6,528 nucleotides of DNA, taken from NCBI GenBank assembly GCA_021808195.1, contig JAKBCE010000136.1:1-6528 (forward strand), given 5' to 3'. Below are positions 1 through 5,925 of this stretch, in pieces (within the stretch, counting starts at the first letter, position 1; each line of letters starts with the position of its first letter). Made by a program: the position numbers and the translations under genes. A model generated the notes under the pieces. It worked only from the letters and a program-made list of their open reading frames with translations. It was not told where the DNA came from and searched no databases. The DNA comes from Pseudomonadota bacterium (GTDB lineage Bacteria > Pseudomonadota > Gammaproteobacteria > Steroidobacterales > Steroidobacteraceae).

Positions 1-1
1 C

Positions 2-874
2 CGGCAGGTTCAAAGCCGCTGGCAGCAACTGGTGGCCGCGGTGGTCTCGTCCGTCGAGGGTGGTTCCTCGGCTCGCCCTGCCACGCCCGTGAGCACGGCG
101 GTGAATGCGCTCACCGCGCCGGTGCGGGAGCAACCGGCAGGGTCCCCGGTCGGGTCCGATGCCCCGCCTCGCGATTTCCGCAGGCGCCTCGATGCGCTCG
201 CGGCCCGCGGTGCGGCGCAGTGGGGTGCGGCGGATTTTTCGGCCGCGAAACGTGAGGCGGCGGCGGCACAGCGTGCAGCGAAGGCCGGCGATGCGTCGCT
301 CGCCCGCGCGCACTGGCGCGAAGCATCACTACGGCTCGCGGCGTTGGAGCAACGCATGCCCGTGATGCTGGCTGCGCAGCTGAAACGCGGCCGCGATGCA
401 CTGGCCACCGGACGACTGGCCGCGGCTGCGAGCGCATTTGCACTCGCACGGCGGATCGATGCGGCCAGCACGGTCGCGATCGAAGGCGAGCGGCGCGTGC
501 ATGCGTTGCGGGCGATGCTCCCGCTGATGAGCGACGGACGGCGCGCCGAGCGCGCCGGGCAGTATTCGCAGGCGATGTCTGACTTCCGCCAGGTGGTGGC
601 GCGCGAACCGGATTACGCACCAGCGAAGGCGGATCTGCTGCGCGTGCGTGCGGCGTTCGGCACCGAGGGATATCAGAAGTCGGTGCGGGCAGGACTCGCG
701 GCGCTCGCCGGGGGCCGCCTCTACCAGGCGCAGGCGAGCTTCCAGCAGGCGCTGGTGTATCGGCCCCAGGGCATCCAGGCGGCGACGGAGCTGAGCGAAG
801 TCAATGCGGTACTGCGCGCGCGCGCCAACCGGATGCGCAGCGGCGGCTTTCACCCGATGGGATCGGACCGCTGA
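2..874 (+). CDS. C-terminal part of a TPR-like helical-repeat protein (5' end outside window)
   Basis: The reading frame is open from the left edge to a TGA at 872-874, giving 290 visible residues. An in-frame GTG at 32 has no Shine-Dalgarno sequence before it, so the true start is probably upstream. Visible residues 20-58 form a Ser/Pro/Thr/Gly-rich linker. The rest is Ala/Arg-rich helix with repeated units of the TPR kind: a Gly between two helices, then A..F/W..A and often a Pro or Asp. Units centre near visible residues 96, 137, 186 and 238, about 41-51 residues apart; the last two (AGQYSQAMSDFRQVVAREPD and the stretch at 231-256) are the clearest. TPR arrays usually act as protein-protein scaffolds. 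The missing N-terminus probably holds the defining domain, so no specific function is assigned. The short C-terminal tail after residue 275 is basic and polar. The gene converges with the carboxypeptidase gene. Confidence 0.75.
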   Translation, partial: RQVQSRWQQLVAAVVSSVEGGSSARPATPVSTAVNALTAPVREQPAGSPVGSDAPPRDFRRRLDALAARGAAQWGAADFSAAKREAAAAQRAAKAGDASLARAHWREASLRLAALEQRMPVMLAAQLKRGRDALATGRLAAAASAFALARRIDAASTVAIEGERRVHALRAMLPLMSDGRRAERAGQYSQAMSDFRQVVAREPDYAPAKADLLRVRAAFGTEGYQKSVRAGLAALAGGRLYQAQASFQQALVYRPQGIQAATELSEVNAVLRARANRMRSGGFHPMGSDR

Positions 875-1008
875 GCGTGCAGAGTCTCTGGCGCCCCGAT
901 CTTCCATTGCAGGTCCCATGACGGACACAGGAGTGCAGGGTCCGGCCTGAATGAGGCAGATTCGCGTGTCGTGCAGCGTTCGCCATCCGACTCCGGCGCT
1001 GCTTGCGG

Positions 1009-1067
1009 CCGCGGATCGTCTCCGCGGAGGGGCCTCGTGCCGCATGGTCCCAGCGGCACGAGGTCCC
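1009..1067. terminator. Two adjacent GC-rich hairpins between convergent genes
   Basis: The first hairpin has perfect 7-bp arms (CCGCGGA 1009-1015, TCCGCGG 1021-1027) with a 5-nt loop. One base later, a second has 15-bp arms (1029-1043 and 1053-1067) with a 9-nt loop and a single G:T wobble at 1032/1064; its 11-bp core is CCTCGTGCCGC against GCGGCACGAGG. They lie between the stop of the TPR-like gene (874) and the stop of the carboxypeptidase gene (1085), so they can fold in either transcript. Neither side has a T-tract, so this is not a canonical intrinsic terminator; a bidirectional 3'-end or transcript-stabilising structure is inferred. The rest of the gap (875-1008) shows no gene or motif that I recognise. 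Confidence 0.6.
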
Positions 1068-1084
1068 GGCGCTGTCGCAGAGGC

Positions 1085-2644
1085 TTACTTCAGGTTGTCG
1101 GTACTGCGGATGAAGGCCACGATGTTGTGGTGCAGCTGCTTCAGCGCAGGCACGTGCACGTAGATCATGTGCCCTGTCCGGTAGTAGTGATACTGGATGT
1201 TGCTCTGCAGACTCGGCGGGATCTGCAGGTGGTGCATCTCGAACCAGCCTTCGTAGAAGGGCGTCGAGATGTCGAAGTAGCCGCCGTTGACCATCACCTT
1301 CAGATCCGTATTGCGCTTCATCGCGATGGCCAGATCCGGCAGCACGTTCGGCAGCTGGATCAGCGGGTGGCTCGCGCCCGGCGGCTGATGGCGGTAGTCC
1401 CAGCTGCTGTAGACCGGAATTTCCGGCTTGTAGTTCTGGTTCTGGCCGTAGTGCAGCGTCTGGCGCACGTAGGTGTTGAAGGCCGAAACGTAGGCTGAGC
1501 TGATCGCCGCGCTCTGCGGATCATATTCGGCATCCTCGCTCAGCGGGTTCAGCGTCGGACCGGTGAAGCGGGTGTCGAGCGTCCCGGTGGTCAGTTCTTC
1601 GTTGGCGAGCAGTTCCTTCTGGAACGCGCCGTATTCGATGCGCAGGTTCGACTTCAGCAGATAGCTCACCGGCAGCCCGGTGTACTCGTGCAGTTTCTCG
1701 GCAATCACCTGGCGCTTGGCCTGCGGCAGGCTGTTGCCCTGCATGAGCGCGAGCGTGTAGCTGTGCGTGGTAAAGTGTTCGACCTGCTTCAGGAACGGCT
1801 TAAGGTGTTGCGGCTGGTTCGGGATGCGGTGGTGATACCAGGCCGTGGCCGCATAGCTCGGCAGTGCGACAATGTAGGGCAGATCGACCGAGGGGTTGAG
1901 CTTCGGATTGTCCGGCATCAGGTCCCAGTCGAGGATGTCCGAGAGCAGCACGACGCCGTTCAGATCGATGCTCTCGTGCTCCAGCGCGAGCGGCAGAGCC
2001 GCCGCGCGCATCGTGCCGTAGCTCTCGCCGATCAGGTACTTCGGAGAATTCCAGCGGTTGTATTGCGAGAGGAACTTGCGGATGAAGACCGCGAAGGCAT
2101 GCACGTCCTGATCGACGCCGTAGAACGAATGCGCGGCGTTGGGGCCGGCGATGCGGCCGAAGCCGGTGCCCGGTGCGTCGACGAACACCAGGTCGCTGGC
2201 ATCGAGCAGGCTGAAGTGGTTGTTGACGATCTGGTAGGGCGCCGGGAGGGTGTGCGTGTGATCGGCGGTCACGACCCGTACCGGGCCGAATGCGCCCATG
2301 TGCAGCCAGACCGTGGAGGAGCCCGGGCCGCCGTTGAAGAGGAAGGTGATCGGGCGATTGGCCGCCGGCACGCCGCGCTTGAAGTACGCGACGTAGAACA
2401 TGTCCGCCTCGGCGGTCGGGTTCTTCTTGTCGCCCGGGGGCGCGTAGCGGTTCCAGCCCTTGGCGTGAACCACCAGCGTGCCGGTCACGGCGCGGTAGCC
2501 GATGCGCTCGCCATTCACCGTGACCGAGCCTGCAGTCGTGACTTCGGTCGGTTTGAGCTGCGGCACCGGCGGTGCCCCTTTGGCATAGACGCTGCCGCCG
2601 CAGCCGCAGCTGAAGGCAAGCACGGCGAGGATGAGTTTCTTCAT
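1085..2644 (-). CDS. Secreted serine carboxypeptidase, peptidase family S10
   Basis: The product is 519 residues. It starts with a Sec signal peptide: MKK, a hydrophobic stretch to about residue 17, then a likely cleavage after VYA (residue 21). Family S10 marks follow in order: the oxyanion-hole motif NGGPGSS at 104-110, the nucleophile motif GESYG at 206-210 (Ser208), the acid in NGGYFDISTP (Asp458) and the base in RTGHMIY (His492). The expected Ser-Asp-His triad is therefore complete. S10 enzymes remove C-terminal amino acids from peptides, usually best at acidic pH; export to the periplasm or outside is inferred. The ATG at 2644 is chosen because the signal peptide begins there and AGGA lies 10 nt upstream. 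The same frame stays open 142 codons further, but that stretch overlaps the regulator gene and has no protein-like character. Two Cys (13, 15) lie in the signal peptide, but no good lipobox is present. The 148-bp gap and hairpin after lysR suggest a separate transcript. Confidence 0.93.
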   Translation of the reverse strand: MKKLILAVLAFSCGCGGSVYAKGAPPVPQLKPTEVTTAGSVTVNGERIGYRAVTGTLVVHAKGWNRYAPPGDKKNPTAEADMFYVAYFKRGVPAANRPITFLFNGGPGSSTVWLHMGAFGPVRVVTADHTHTLPAPYQIVNNHFSLLDASDLVFVDAPGTGFGRIAGPNAAHSFYGVDQDVHAFAVFIRKFLSQYNRWNSPKYLIGESYGTMRAAALPLALEHESIDLNGVVLLSDILDWDLMPDNPKLNPSVDLPYIVALPSYAATAWYHHRIPNQPQHLKPFLKQVEHFTTHSYTLALMQGNSLPQAKRQVIAEKLHEYTGLPVSYLLKSNLRIEYGAFQKELLANEELTTGTLDTRFTGPTLNPLSEDAEYDPQSAAISSAYVSAFNTYVRQTLHYGQNQNYKPEIPVYSSWDYRHQPPGASHPLIQLPNVLPDLAIAMKRNTDLKVMVNGGYFDISTPFYEGWFEMHHLQIPPSLQSNIQYHYYRTGHMIYVHVPALKQLHHNIVAFIRSTDNLK

Positions 2645-2710
2645 CGTGTGACGTTCCTGTGTTCTGTGTGCGATCGGCGCGGTCCGCCCGCGGCCGCCCC
2701 GGATCGGGGC

Positions 2711-2739
2711 TTTATACCCCATTCGTGTCGGCCTGCCTC
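2711..2739 (-). promoter_or_regulatory. Possible promoter of the carboxypeptidase gene
   Basis: On the minus strand a TATAAA (2716 to 2711) resembles a -10 element and stands out in very GC-rich surroundings, flanked by GGGG and GCCCC. At 17-bp spacing the -35 position reads GAGGCA (2739-2734), a weak match to TTGACA. It would give a leader of about 60 nt. Only the -10 is convincing. Confidence 0.25.
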
Positions 2740-2746
2740 GTGGGGC

Positions 2747-2764
2747 GCGGCGTGCCGACGCCGC
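2747..2764 (-). terminator. GC-rich hairpin downstream of the LysR gene
   Basis: Perfect 7-bp arms GCGGCGT (2747-2753) and ACGCCGC (2758-2764) enclose a 4-nt loop, 28 bp past the regulator's stop. There is no T-tract, so intrinsic termination is uncertain. Its position between two same-strand genes suggests that it limits read-through from the regulator into the carboxypeptidase gene. Confidence 0.4.
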
Positions 2765-2792
2765 ATGCACCCGGCGGGAGGATTTCCCGATG

Positions 2793-3695
2793 TCAGTCGG
2801 CCAGATGCGGGTGCATCGTCGTGGCGATCCAGTCCATGAACGCCTCGACGCGTCGCGGCAGGTTGCGCCGGTGCGCGTAGACGATCGAGACCGGCATCGG
2901 TTCGGGTCGGTACTGCGGCAGGATTTCCACCAGCGCGCCGCTCTGGAGGTACTCGCGCACGCCGGGCGCGGGGGCCTGGATGATGCCGAGGCCCGCGAGG
3001 CACGCATGTTCGTACGCATCGGCACTGTTGACTGTGAGCACCCCGGGCATGGGCTGAGTTCGGTACTCATGCCCGTGCGGATATTCGAAGCCCGGACTAC
3101 GCGCCCCGAGCGTACTGACGTAGTGGATGAGTTGATGGTGTGCCAGATCTTCCAGCAAACGGGGCACGCCGTGCCGCTCGAGGTACTCGGGACTGGCGCA
3201 ATTGACGACCCGATACACGCCGAGCCGTCGGGCTACCAGCCGGCTGTCGTCGAGCGTGCCGGCGCGCACCACGCAGTCGAATCCTTCGCGGACCACGTCC
3301 ACGTAGCGGTCCGTGCTGCTGAGCTCCAATTCTAGGTGCGGATGCGCGGCGAGGAACGCCGGCAGGTGGGGCAGAACGTGCTTGCGGGCCATGGCGCTCG
3401 GCATGTCGACGCGCAGCCGGCCGCGCAGCGCCTGGGCGCTGCGCTGAAACAGCGTCTCGAGCTCGTCGAATTCCGCGAGCAGTTCGCGCGCGCGCTCGTA
3501 GTACGCCTGGCCGTCCTGGGTCAGCTGGACACGGCGAGTGGTCCGGTGCAGCAGCCGCGCACCGAGGGCATTCTCGAGGGTCTGCACGGCGTGGGACACG
3601 CTCGTCTTGCGCAGGCCCAGGCTGTCGGCCGCCCGGGTGAAGCTCGCCTGCTCGGCGACCCGCACGAAAATCCGCATGGCCTCGAGCTGGTTCAT
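2793..3695 (-). CDS. LysR-family transcriptional regulator
   Basis: At 300 residues this is the usual LysR length. Residues 1-60 form the N-terminal winged helix-turn-helix: FVRVAEQASFTRAADSLG, then a recognition helix around KTSVSHAVQTLE and the LLHRTTRRVQLT wing. A linker helix covers roughly 61-90. Residues 92-295 are the two-lobed effector-binding domain, with the typical start LRGRLRVDMP and the SPEYLERHGVP segment. The pattern fits the CrgA-like subgroup often found next to oxidoreductase genes. The start ATG at 3695 is supported by AAGGGG at 3708-3703, 7 nt upstream. It is transcribed away from the SDR gene at 3820, the classic LysR arrangement in which the regulator controls its neighbour and itself. 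A 21-bp palindrome lies 15 bp upstream of the start codon. The effector cannot be told from sequence. Confidence 0.95.
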   Translation of the reverse strand: MNQLEAMRIFVRVAEQASFTRAADSLGLRKTSVSHAVQTLENALGARLLHRTTRRVQLTQDGQAYYERARELLAEFDELETLFQRSAQALRGRLRVDMPSAMARKHVLPHLPAFLAAHPHLELELSSTDRYVDVVREGFDCVVRAGTLDDSRLVARRLGVYRVVNCASPEYLERHGVPRLLEDLAHHQLIHYVSTLGARSPGFEYPHGHEYRTQPMPGVLTVNSADAYEHACLAGLGIIQAPAPGVREYLQSGALVEILPQYRPEPMPVSIVYAHRRNLPRRVEAFMDWIATTMHPHLAD

Positions 3696-3709
3696 CCGGC
3701 GGCCCCTTA

Positions 3710-3730
3710 TTGTTCAAAAATATTGGACAA
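3710..3730. promoter_or_regulatory. Candidate LysR operator palindrome
   Basis: Two 8-bp arms, TTGTTCAA (3710-3717) and TTGGACAA (3723-3730), flank 5 bp of A/T. They match as an inverted repeat at 7 of 8 positions. A T-N11-A pair, the minimal LysR-box pattern, occurs at 3710/3722. The site lies in the AT-rich part of the divergent gap, just upstream of the regulator's start, and its arms contain TTGTTC and TTGGAC, which could overlap a -35 element for the SDR gene. Autorepression and control of the divergent gene are inferred. Confidence 0.6.
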
Positions 3731-3819
3731 AGATAGCAAGAGAATGGGTCTTTATCCATAAATGAGAGGCCAATACAGTCCACTCCCACGTTCTTTCCGC
3801 ACACGAGTAGGGCTAGACC

Positions 3820-4584
3820 ATGACGACACAGACTCCCATTGCATTGATTACGGGCGGCAGCCGCGGCCTCGGGCGCAGCACCGCGCTGAAACTCGCCGAG
3901 CACGGCACGGACGTCCTCATCACCTATCACCGCAACCGGACTGAGGCGGATGCCGTCGTCGCGCAGATCCGCGCCGGCGGGCGTCGCGCTCAAGCGCTGC
4001 GGCTCGATACGACGGACATCGCCCGTTTCGAGGCATTCGCTGTGCAGCTGCGTGAGGCGTTGCAGCAGCACTTCGGCGCCGAGCGCTTCGATTACCTCGT
4101 CAACAACGCCGGCTTCGGTGACGATGCGAGCCTCACCGAAGTCACCGAATCCCAGTTCGACCGGCTGATGAACGTCCATCTGAAGGGCGTGTTGTTTCTG
4201 ACGCAGCGGCTGCTGCCGCTCATCGCCGATGGCGGACGCATCATCAACATCTCCTCAGGGCTCACCCGGTTCACCTATCCGGGCAAGGCCGTCTATGCGG
4301 CGATGAAGGGGGCCGTCGAGGTGTTGACCCGTTATCTGGCGAAGGAACTCGGTCCGCGGCGGATTGCCGTCAACACGGTCGCGCCGGGGGCCATCGCCAC
4401 AGACTTCGGCGGCGGGGTGGTGCGCGACAATCCGCACGTCCACCAGGCCATCGCGTCCGTCACGGCCCTGGGTCGAGTCGGTCTGCCGGAGGACATCGGT
4501 GGGGCGATTGCTCACCTGCTCGCACCGGAGAGCGGCTGGATCAACGGGGAGTGCATCTTGATTTCCGGCGGCATGAATCTCTGA
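3820..4584 (+). CDS. Classical short-chain dehydrogenase/reductase (SDR), probably NADP(H)-dependent
   Basis: The 254-residue product has the classical SDR layout: the dinucleotide-binding motif TGGSRGLG at 11-18, NNAG at 95-98, the structural Asn118, and the catalytic Ser146, Tyr159 and Lys163 (YAAMK). PG follows at 189-190, and the C-terminal end is GECILISGGMNL. Arg15 in the glycine-rich loop, with no Asp after the second strand (TYHRN at 35-39), favours NADP(H) over NAD(H). Such enzymes reduce carbonyls or oxidise alcohols in the cytoplasm. The overall form is FabG-like, but nothing shows a role in fatty acid synthesis, and the substrate is unknown. The ATG at 3820 is supported by GAGTAGGG at 3805-3812, 7 nt upstream. 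It is divergent from the LysR gene, which makes it the likely regulated target. Confidence 0.94.
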   Translation: MTTQTPIALITGGSRGLGRSTALKLAEHGTDVLITYHRNRTEADAVVAQIRAGGRRAQALRLDTTDIARFEAFAVQLREALQQHFGAERFDYLVNNAGFGDDASLTEVTESQFDRLMNVHLKGVLFLTQRLLPLIADGGRIINISSGLTRFTYPGKAVYAAMKGAVEVLTRYLAKELGPRRIAVNTVAPGAIATDFGGGVVRDNPHVHQAIASVTALGRVGLPEDIGGAIAHLLAPESGWINGECILISGGMNL

Positions 4585-4603
4585 TCCGCACGGCGTGGCG
4601 GAC

Positions 4604-4629
4604 GCACGGGTCGGCTGCACGGGTCGGCT
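4604..4629 (+). repeat. Perfect 13-bp tandem duplication
   Basis: GCACGGGTCGGCT occurs twice head to tail (4604-4616 and 4617-4629), 20 bp after the SDR stop. The second copy can also pair weakly with the CGACCCC at 4640-4646. It is probably a slippage duplication in non-coding DNA; no function is claimed. Confidence 0.7.
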
Positions 4630-4719
4630 ACACCCCATTCGACCCCGTGTGCACCCGTCAGGCCGGTAGGCACGGCGGCCATCGCGGTCGTCCGGCAGAT
4701 GACAGACCTCAGGGAGGGG

Positions 4720-4778
4720 CGGGGCGCGCTCGGGACTTGCCCGCGCGCGCCCCGGCACCGCGCCGGATTCAGGCGCGG
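4720..4778. terminator. Two adjacent GC-rich hairpins between the SDR and PEP-CTERM genes
   Basis: The first hairpin has a 10-bp outer stem: GGGGCGCGC (4721-4729) pairs with GCGCGCCCC (4745-4753), plus C4720:G4754. After one mismatch (4730/4744), a 4-bp inner stem CGGG/CCCG closes a 5-nt loop at 4735-4739. Four bases later a second hairpin has perfect 7-bp arms CCGCGCC (4758-4764) and GGCGCGG (4772-4778), with the PEP-CTERM stop codon at the edge of its loop. There is no T-tract. The convergent position suggests a shared 3' structure for both transcripts. The remainder of the gap (4585-4719) holds only the 13-bp duplication. Confidence 0.6.
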
Positions 4779-5374
4779 CGGACGCGCCGAAATGCGCCCA
4801 GAAGCAGCAGTCCGGAAACGAACATCACGAGCGCCGCGGGCTCCGGAACACCCTTCGGTGCCGAGCCGCCCGGCGTATAGATCCGCGTGGTCACATCGCT
4901 GAGGTTCGAGTTGCCGATGCTGATGTACCCGCTCGCCGCGAGCGTCCCGAACGCGCACGGACCCTGATAAACGGAGATGGATCCACCTTGGACGCTCAGG
5001 TCGTACTCCTGGCCGGAAACGTTGAAGTTGGTGTTGAATACGAGGCCATTGAACTGACCATTGTTGAACTGAACGGCAGGGGCGCCGCTGTTGTCCGAGG
5101 CGAGCGGAAGGGAAAGGCTGCCGAAGCTGAAAGCCAGCGCGGCTTCCGGTGTTCCTGACAGGCTGGCGTTGTAGTATCCGGTGCCCGGCACGCCCGTGAC
5201 ATCGACCGAGAACGTTCCGGTGAAATTGCCATTGTTCGAGTTCACCCCGAGGAACGAATGTGGCACGTGCGGATACAGCACGCCGCCTGAGAACTGAGCG
5301 GATTCAATGACATCGGCACAGGCCGGATGGCAGGCAAGGATCGCGAGCGCGGCGGCAATGAGTGCGGATTTCAC
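4769..5374 (-). CDS. PEP-CTERM sorting-signal protein (exosortase substrate)
   Basis: The product is 201 residues. It has an N-terminal signal peptide (residues 1-20, cleavage probably after ACA), a Gly/Asn/Ser-rich beta-type body (21-170) and a textbook PEP-CTERM tail: VPEP at 176-179, a hydrophobic segment at about 180-195 and basic RRVRR at 196-200. Such proteins are exported, cut at the C-terminal signal by an exosortase (EpsH/XrtA type) and released to the surface or extracellular polysaccharide. In some bacteria they contribute to flocs or biofilm. The body matches no domain that I know, so its specific job is unknown. The GTG at 5374 is chosen because the signal peptide starts there, GAGG lies 11 nt upstream, and the sigma-54 promoter at 5424-5439 excludes the longer in-frame ATG at 5440. 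The coding sequence is visibly richer in Asn codons and A/T than its neighbours. No exosortase gene is in the window. Confidence 0.9.
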   Translation of the reverse strand: MKSALIAAALAILACHPACADVIESAQFSGGVLYPHVPHSFLGVNSNNGNFTGTFSVDVTGVPGTGYYNASLSGTPEAALAFSFGSLSLPLASDNSGAPAVQFNNGQFNGLVFNTNFNVSGQEYDLSVQGGSISVYQGPCAFGTLAASGYISIGNSNLSDVTTRIYTPGGSAPKGVPEPAALVMFVSGLLLLGAFRRVRRA

Positions 5375-5423
5375 GGTGACTTCAACCTCGGGCAGTGAGA
5401 ACACTGGATGATGTTCAGTCCTT

Positions 5424-5439
5424 AGCAAGAGCAGTGCCA
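5424..5439 (-). promoter_or_regulatory. Sigma-54 (RpoN) promoter of the PEP-CTERM gene
   Basis: On the minus strand TGGCAC (5439-5434), five bases, then TTGCT (5428-5424) match the full -24/-12 consensus TGGCAC-N5-TTGCW without a mismatch. The start of transcription would be near 5413, leaving a leader of about 39 nt before the GTG. A sigma-54 promoter needs an enhancer-binding activator. In exosortase systems the PrsK/PrsR two-component pair is the known candidate, and PEP-CTERM genes with such promoters have been described; the link here is inferred. Confidence 0.82.
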
Positions 5440-5466
5440 CCTCTGAATATCAAGAGCTCGGAAGTC

Positions 5467-5487
5467 TTTTGGAGCGCAAATGCAAAA
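5467..5487. promoter_or_regulatory. Short inverted repeat upstream of the sigma-54 promoter
   Basis: TTTTG (5467-5471) and CAAAA (5483-5487) form 5-bp arms separated by 11 bp, centred about 64 bp upstream of the predicted transcription start. It could be an activator or IHF contact site, but it is short and closer than most enhancers, so it may be chance. Confidence 0.2.
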
Positions 5488-5671
5488 TTAGTCGACATCT
5501 CGCGGCGCTTTGAATCGGCGGATAACGCATAGATCAGGAAAGAGCGGACCCGCGGATCAGCTCTCTCGGTGGGCGGCATGCGCAGGTGCCCGGGACGATT
5601 CGACGGCGCCGCGCGCGGCCCGTCCGGGCGCCAGGACGTCTGAGGGAGATAGAAGAGTCAGCGGGACCGCG

Positions 5672-5811
5672 TGTCAACGCCGCAGGAGTGCTGCACATCG
5701 GTGGCGTGCAAAATGTGCACACCTGGGCGCCTTGGCGCGTCCGCCCAGTCTGGGCGGGGGATCTTTTCCATGCGTAGGCGGGGTCCCCTTGATTTGGGTG
5801 CCAAAAGTGCC
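5672..5811. repeat. Cluster of GTGC/GCAC repeats, possibly an insertion-sequence end
   Basis: A TGTCAACG at 5672 is followed by TGCACAT (5692-5698), its exact inverse ATGTGCA (5713-5719), and the palindrome GTGCA-N5-TGCAC (5706-5720). A related motif, GTGCCAAAAGTGCC, lies at 5798-5811 and resembles the GTGCAAAATGTGC at 5706-5718. Ends beginning TGT with several internal repeated sites recall IS21-family termini, but no istA or istB coding sequence is visible and I cannot verify the family. Confidence 0.3.
5741..5757 (+). terminator. GC hairpin followed by a short T run
   Basis: CCGCCCA (5741-5747) and TGGGCGG (5751-5757) form a perfect 7-bp stem with a 3-nt loop, and TTTT follows at 5764-5767 on the plus strand. 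The T run is short and offset by 6 bases (GGGATC), and no plus-strand gene lies upstream. It may be a leftover terminator or part of a mobile-element end. Confidence 0.35.
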
Positions 5812-5843
5812 GGTAGCGAGAGAGCGTTTTTCTTGGGAATTTT

Positions 5844-5881
5844 GGGGTTCTCAATTGTAAGGGTTTGATCGGATTAGGTGT
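5844..5881 (+). mobile_element. Candidate terminal inverted repeat (right end) of the Tn3-family remnant
   Basis: Tn3-family elements end in repeats of about 38 bp that begin GGGG and lie just beyond the 3' end of the transposase gene. Here GGGGTTCTCAATTGTAAG starts at 5844, 82 bp beyond the transposase stop, and reads inward as expected. The partner end is outside the window, so neither the repeat nor a 5-bp target duplication (ATTTT at 5839-5843 on this side) can be checked. A second GGGG at 5780 is a less likely alternative because it is farther away. Confidence 0.4.
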
Positions 5882-5925
5882 TCTGTTCGTTGCGGAAGGC
5901 GTATTTCGCGGCGCGCTTTTGGCCC

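Larger units (their letters stand above)
5488..5843. other. Gene-free stretch between the PEP-CTERM promoter and the Tn3 remnant
   Basis: Open frames here (for example 5510-5860 on the plus strand) are short, Arg/Pro/Ala-rich and show no protein motif or ribosome binding site, so I call none. The stretch contains repeats resembling insertion-sequence ends (5672-5811) and a short GC hairpin (5741-5757). Base composition shifts from very GC-rich to AT-richer after about 5790, consistent with a patchwork of transferred pieces. Confidence 0.6.

Noticed and set aside
329..1045. Minus-strand open frame opposite the TPR-like gene
   Set aside because: It is an Arg/His/Ala-rich shadow of the repeat protein, covers the hairpin region and has no recognisable features.
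1688..2839. Long plus-strand open frame opposite the carboxypeptidase gene
   Set aside because: It is an antisense shadow: Arg/Val/Ala/His-rich, with no motif or ribosome binding site, and wholly overlapping a convincing gene.
2645..3070. N-terminal extension of the carboxypeptidase frame by 142 codons
   Set aside because: It overlaps the LysR gene in another frame, its residues are Arg/Pro/Ser-rich without domain features, and a clear signal peptide begins at 2644.
3097..4179. 360-codon minus-strand open frame across the LysR/SDR gap
   Set aside because: It runs through parts of two well-supported genes and the operator region, and its composition is that of an out-of-frame reading of GC-rich DNA.
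5375..5440. ATG at 5440 as the PEP-CTERM start
   Set aside because: It would place the start inside the -24 region of the sigma-54 promoter and put 22 residues ahead of the signal peptide.
5672..5811. CRISPR array
   Set aside because: The repeats are short, irregularly spaced and partly inverted, with no constant repeat/spacer lengths and no cas gene.
5510..5860. Plus-strand 116-residue open frame in the gene-free stretch
   Set aside because: There is no ribosome binding site, the composition is low-complexity Arg/Ala/Pro, and it spans a hairpin and repeat cluster.
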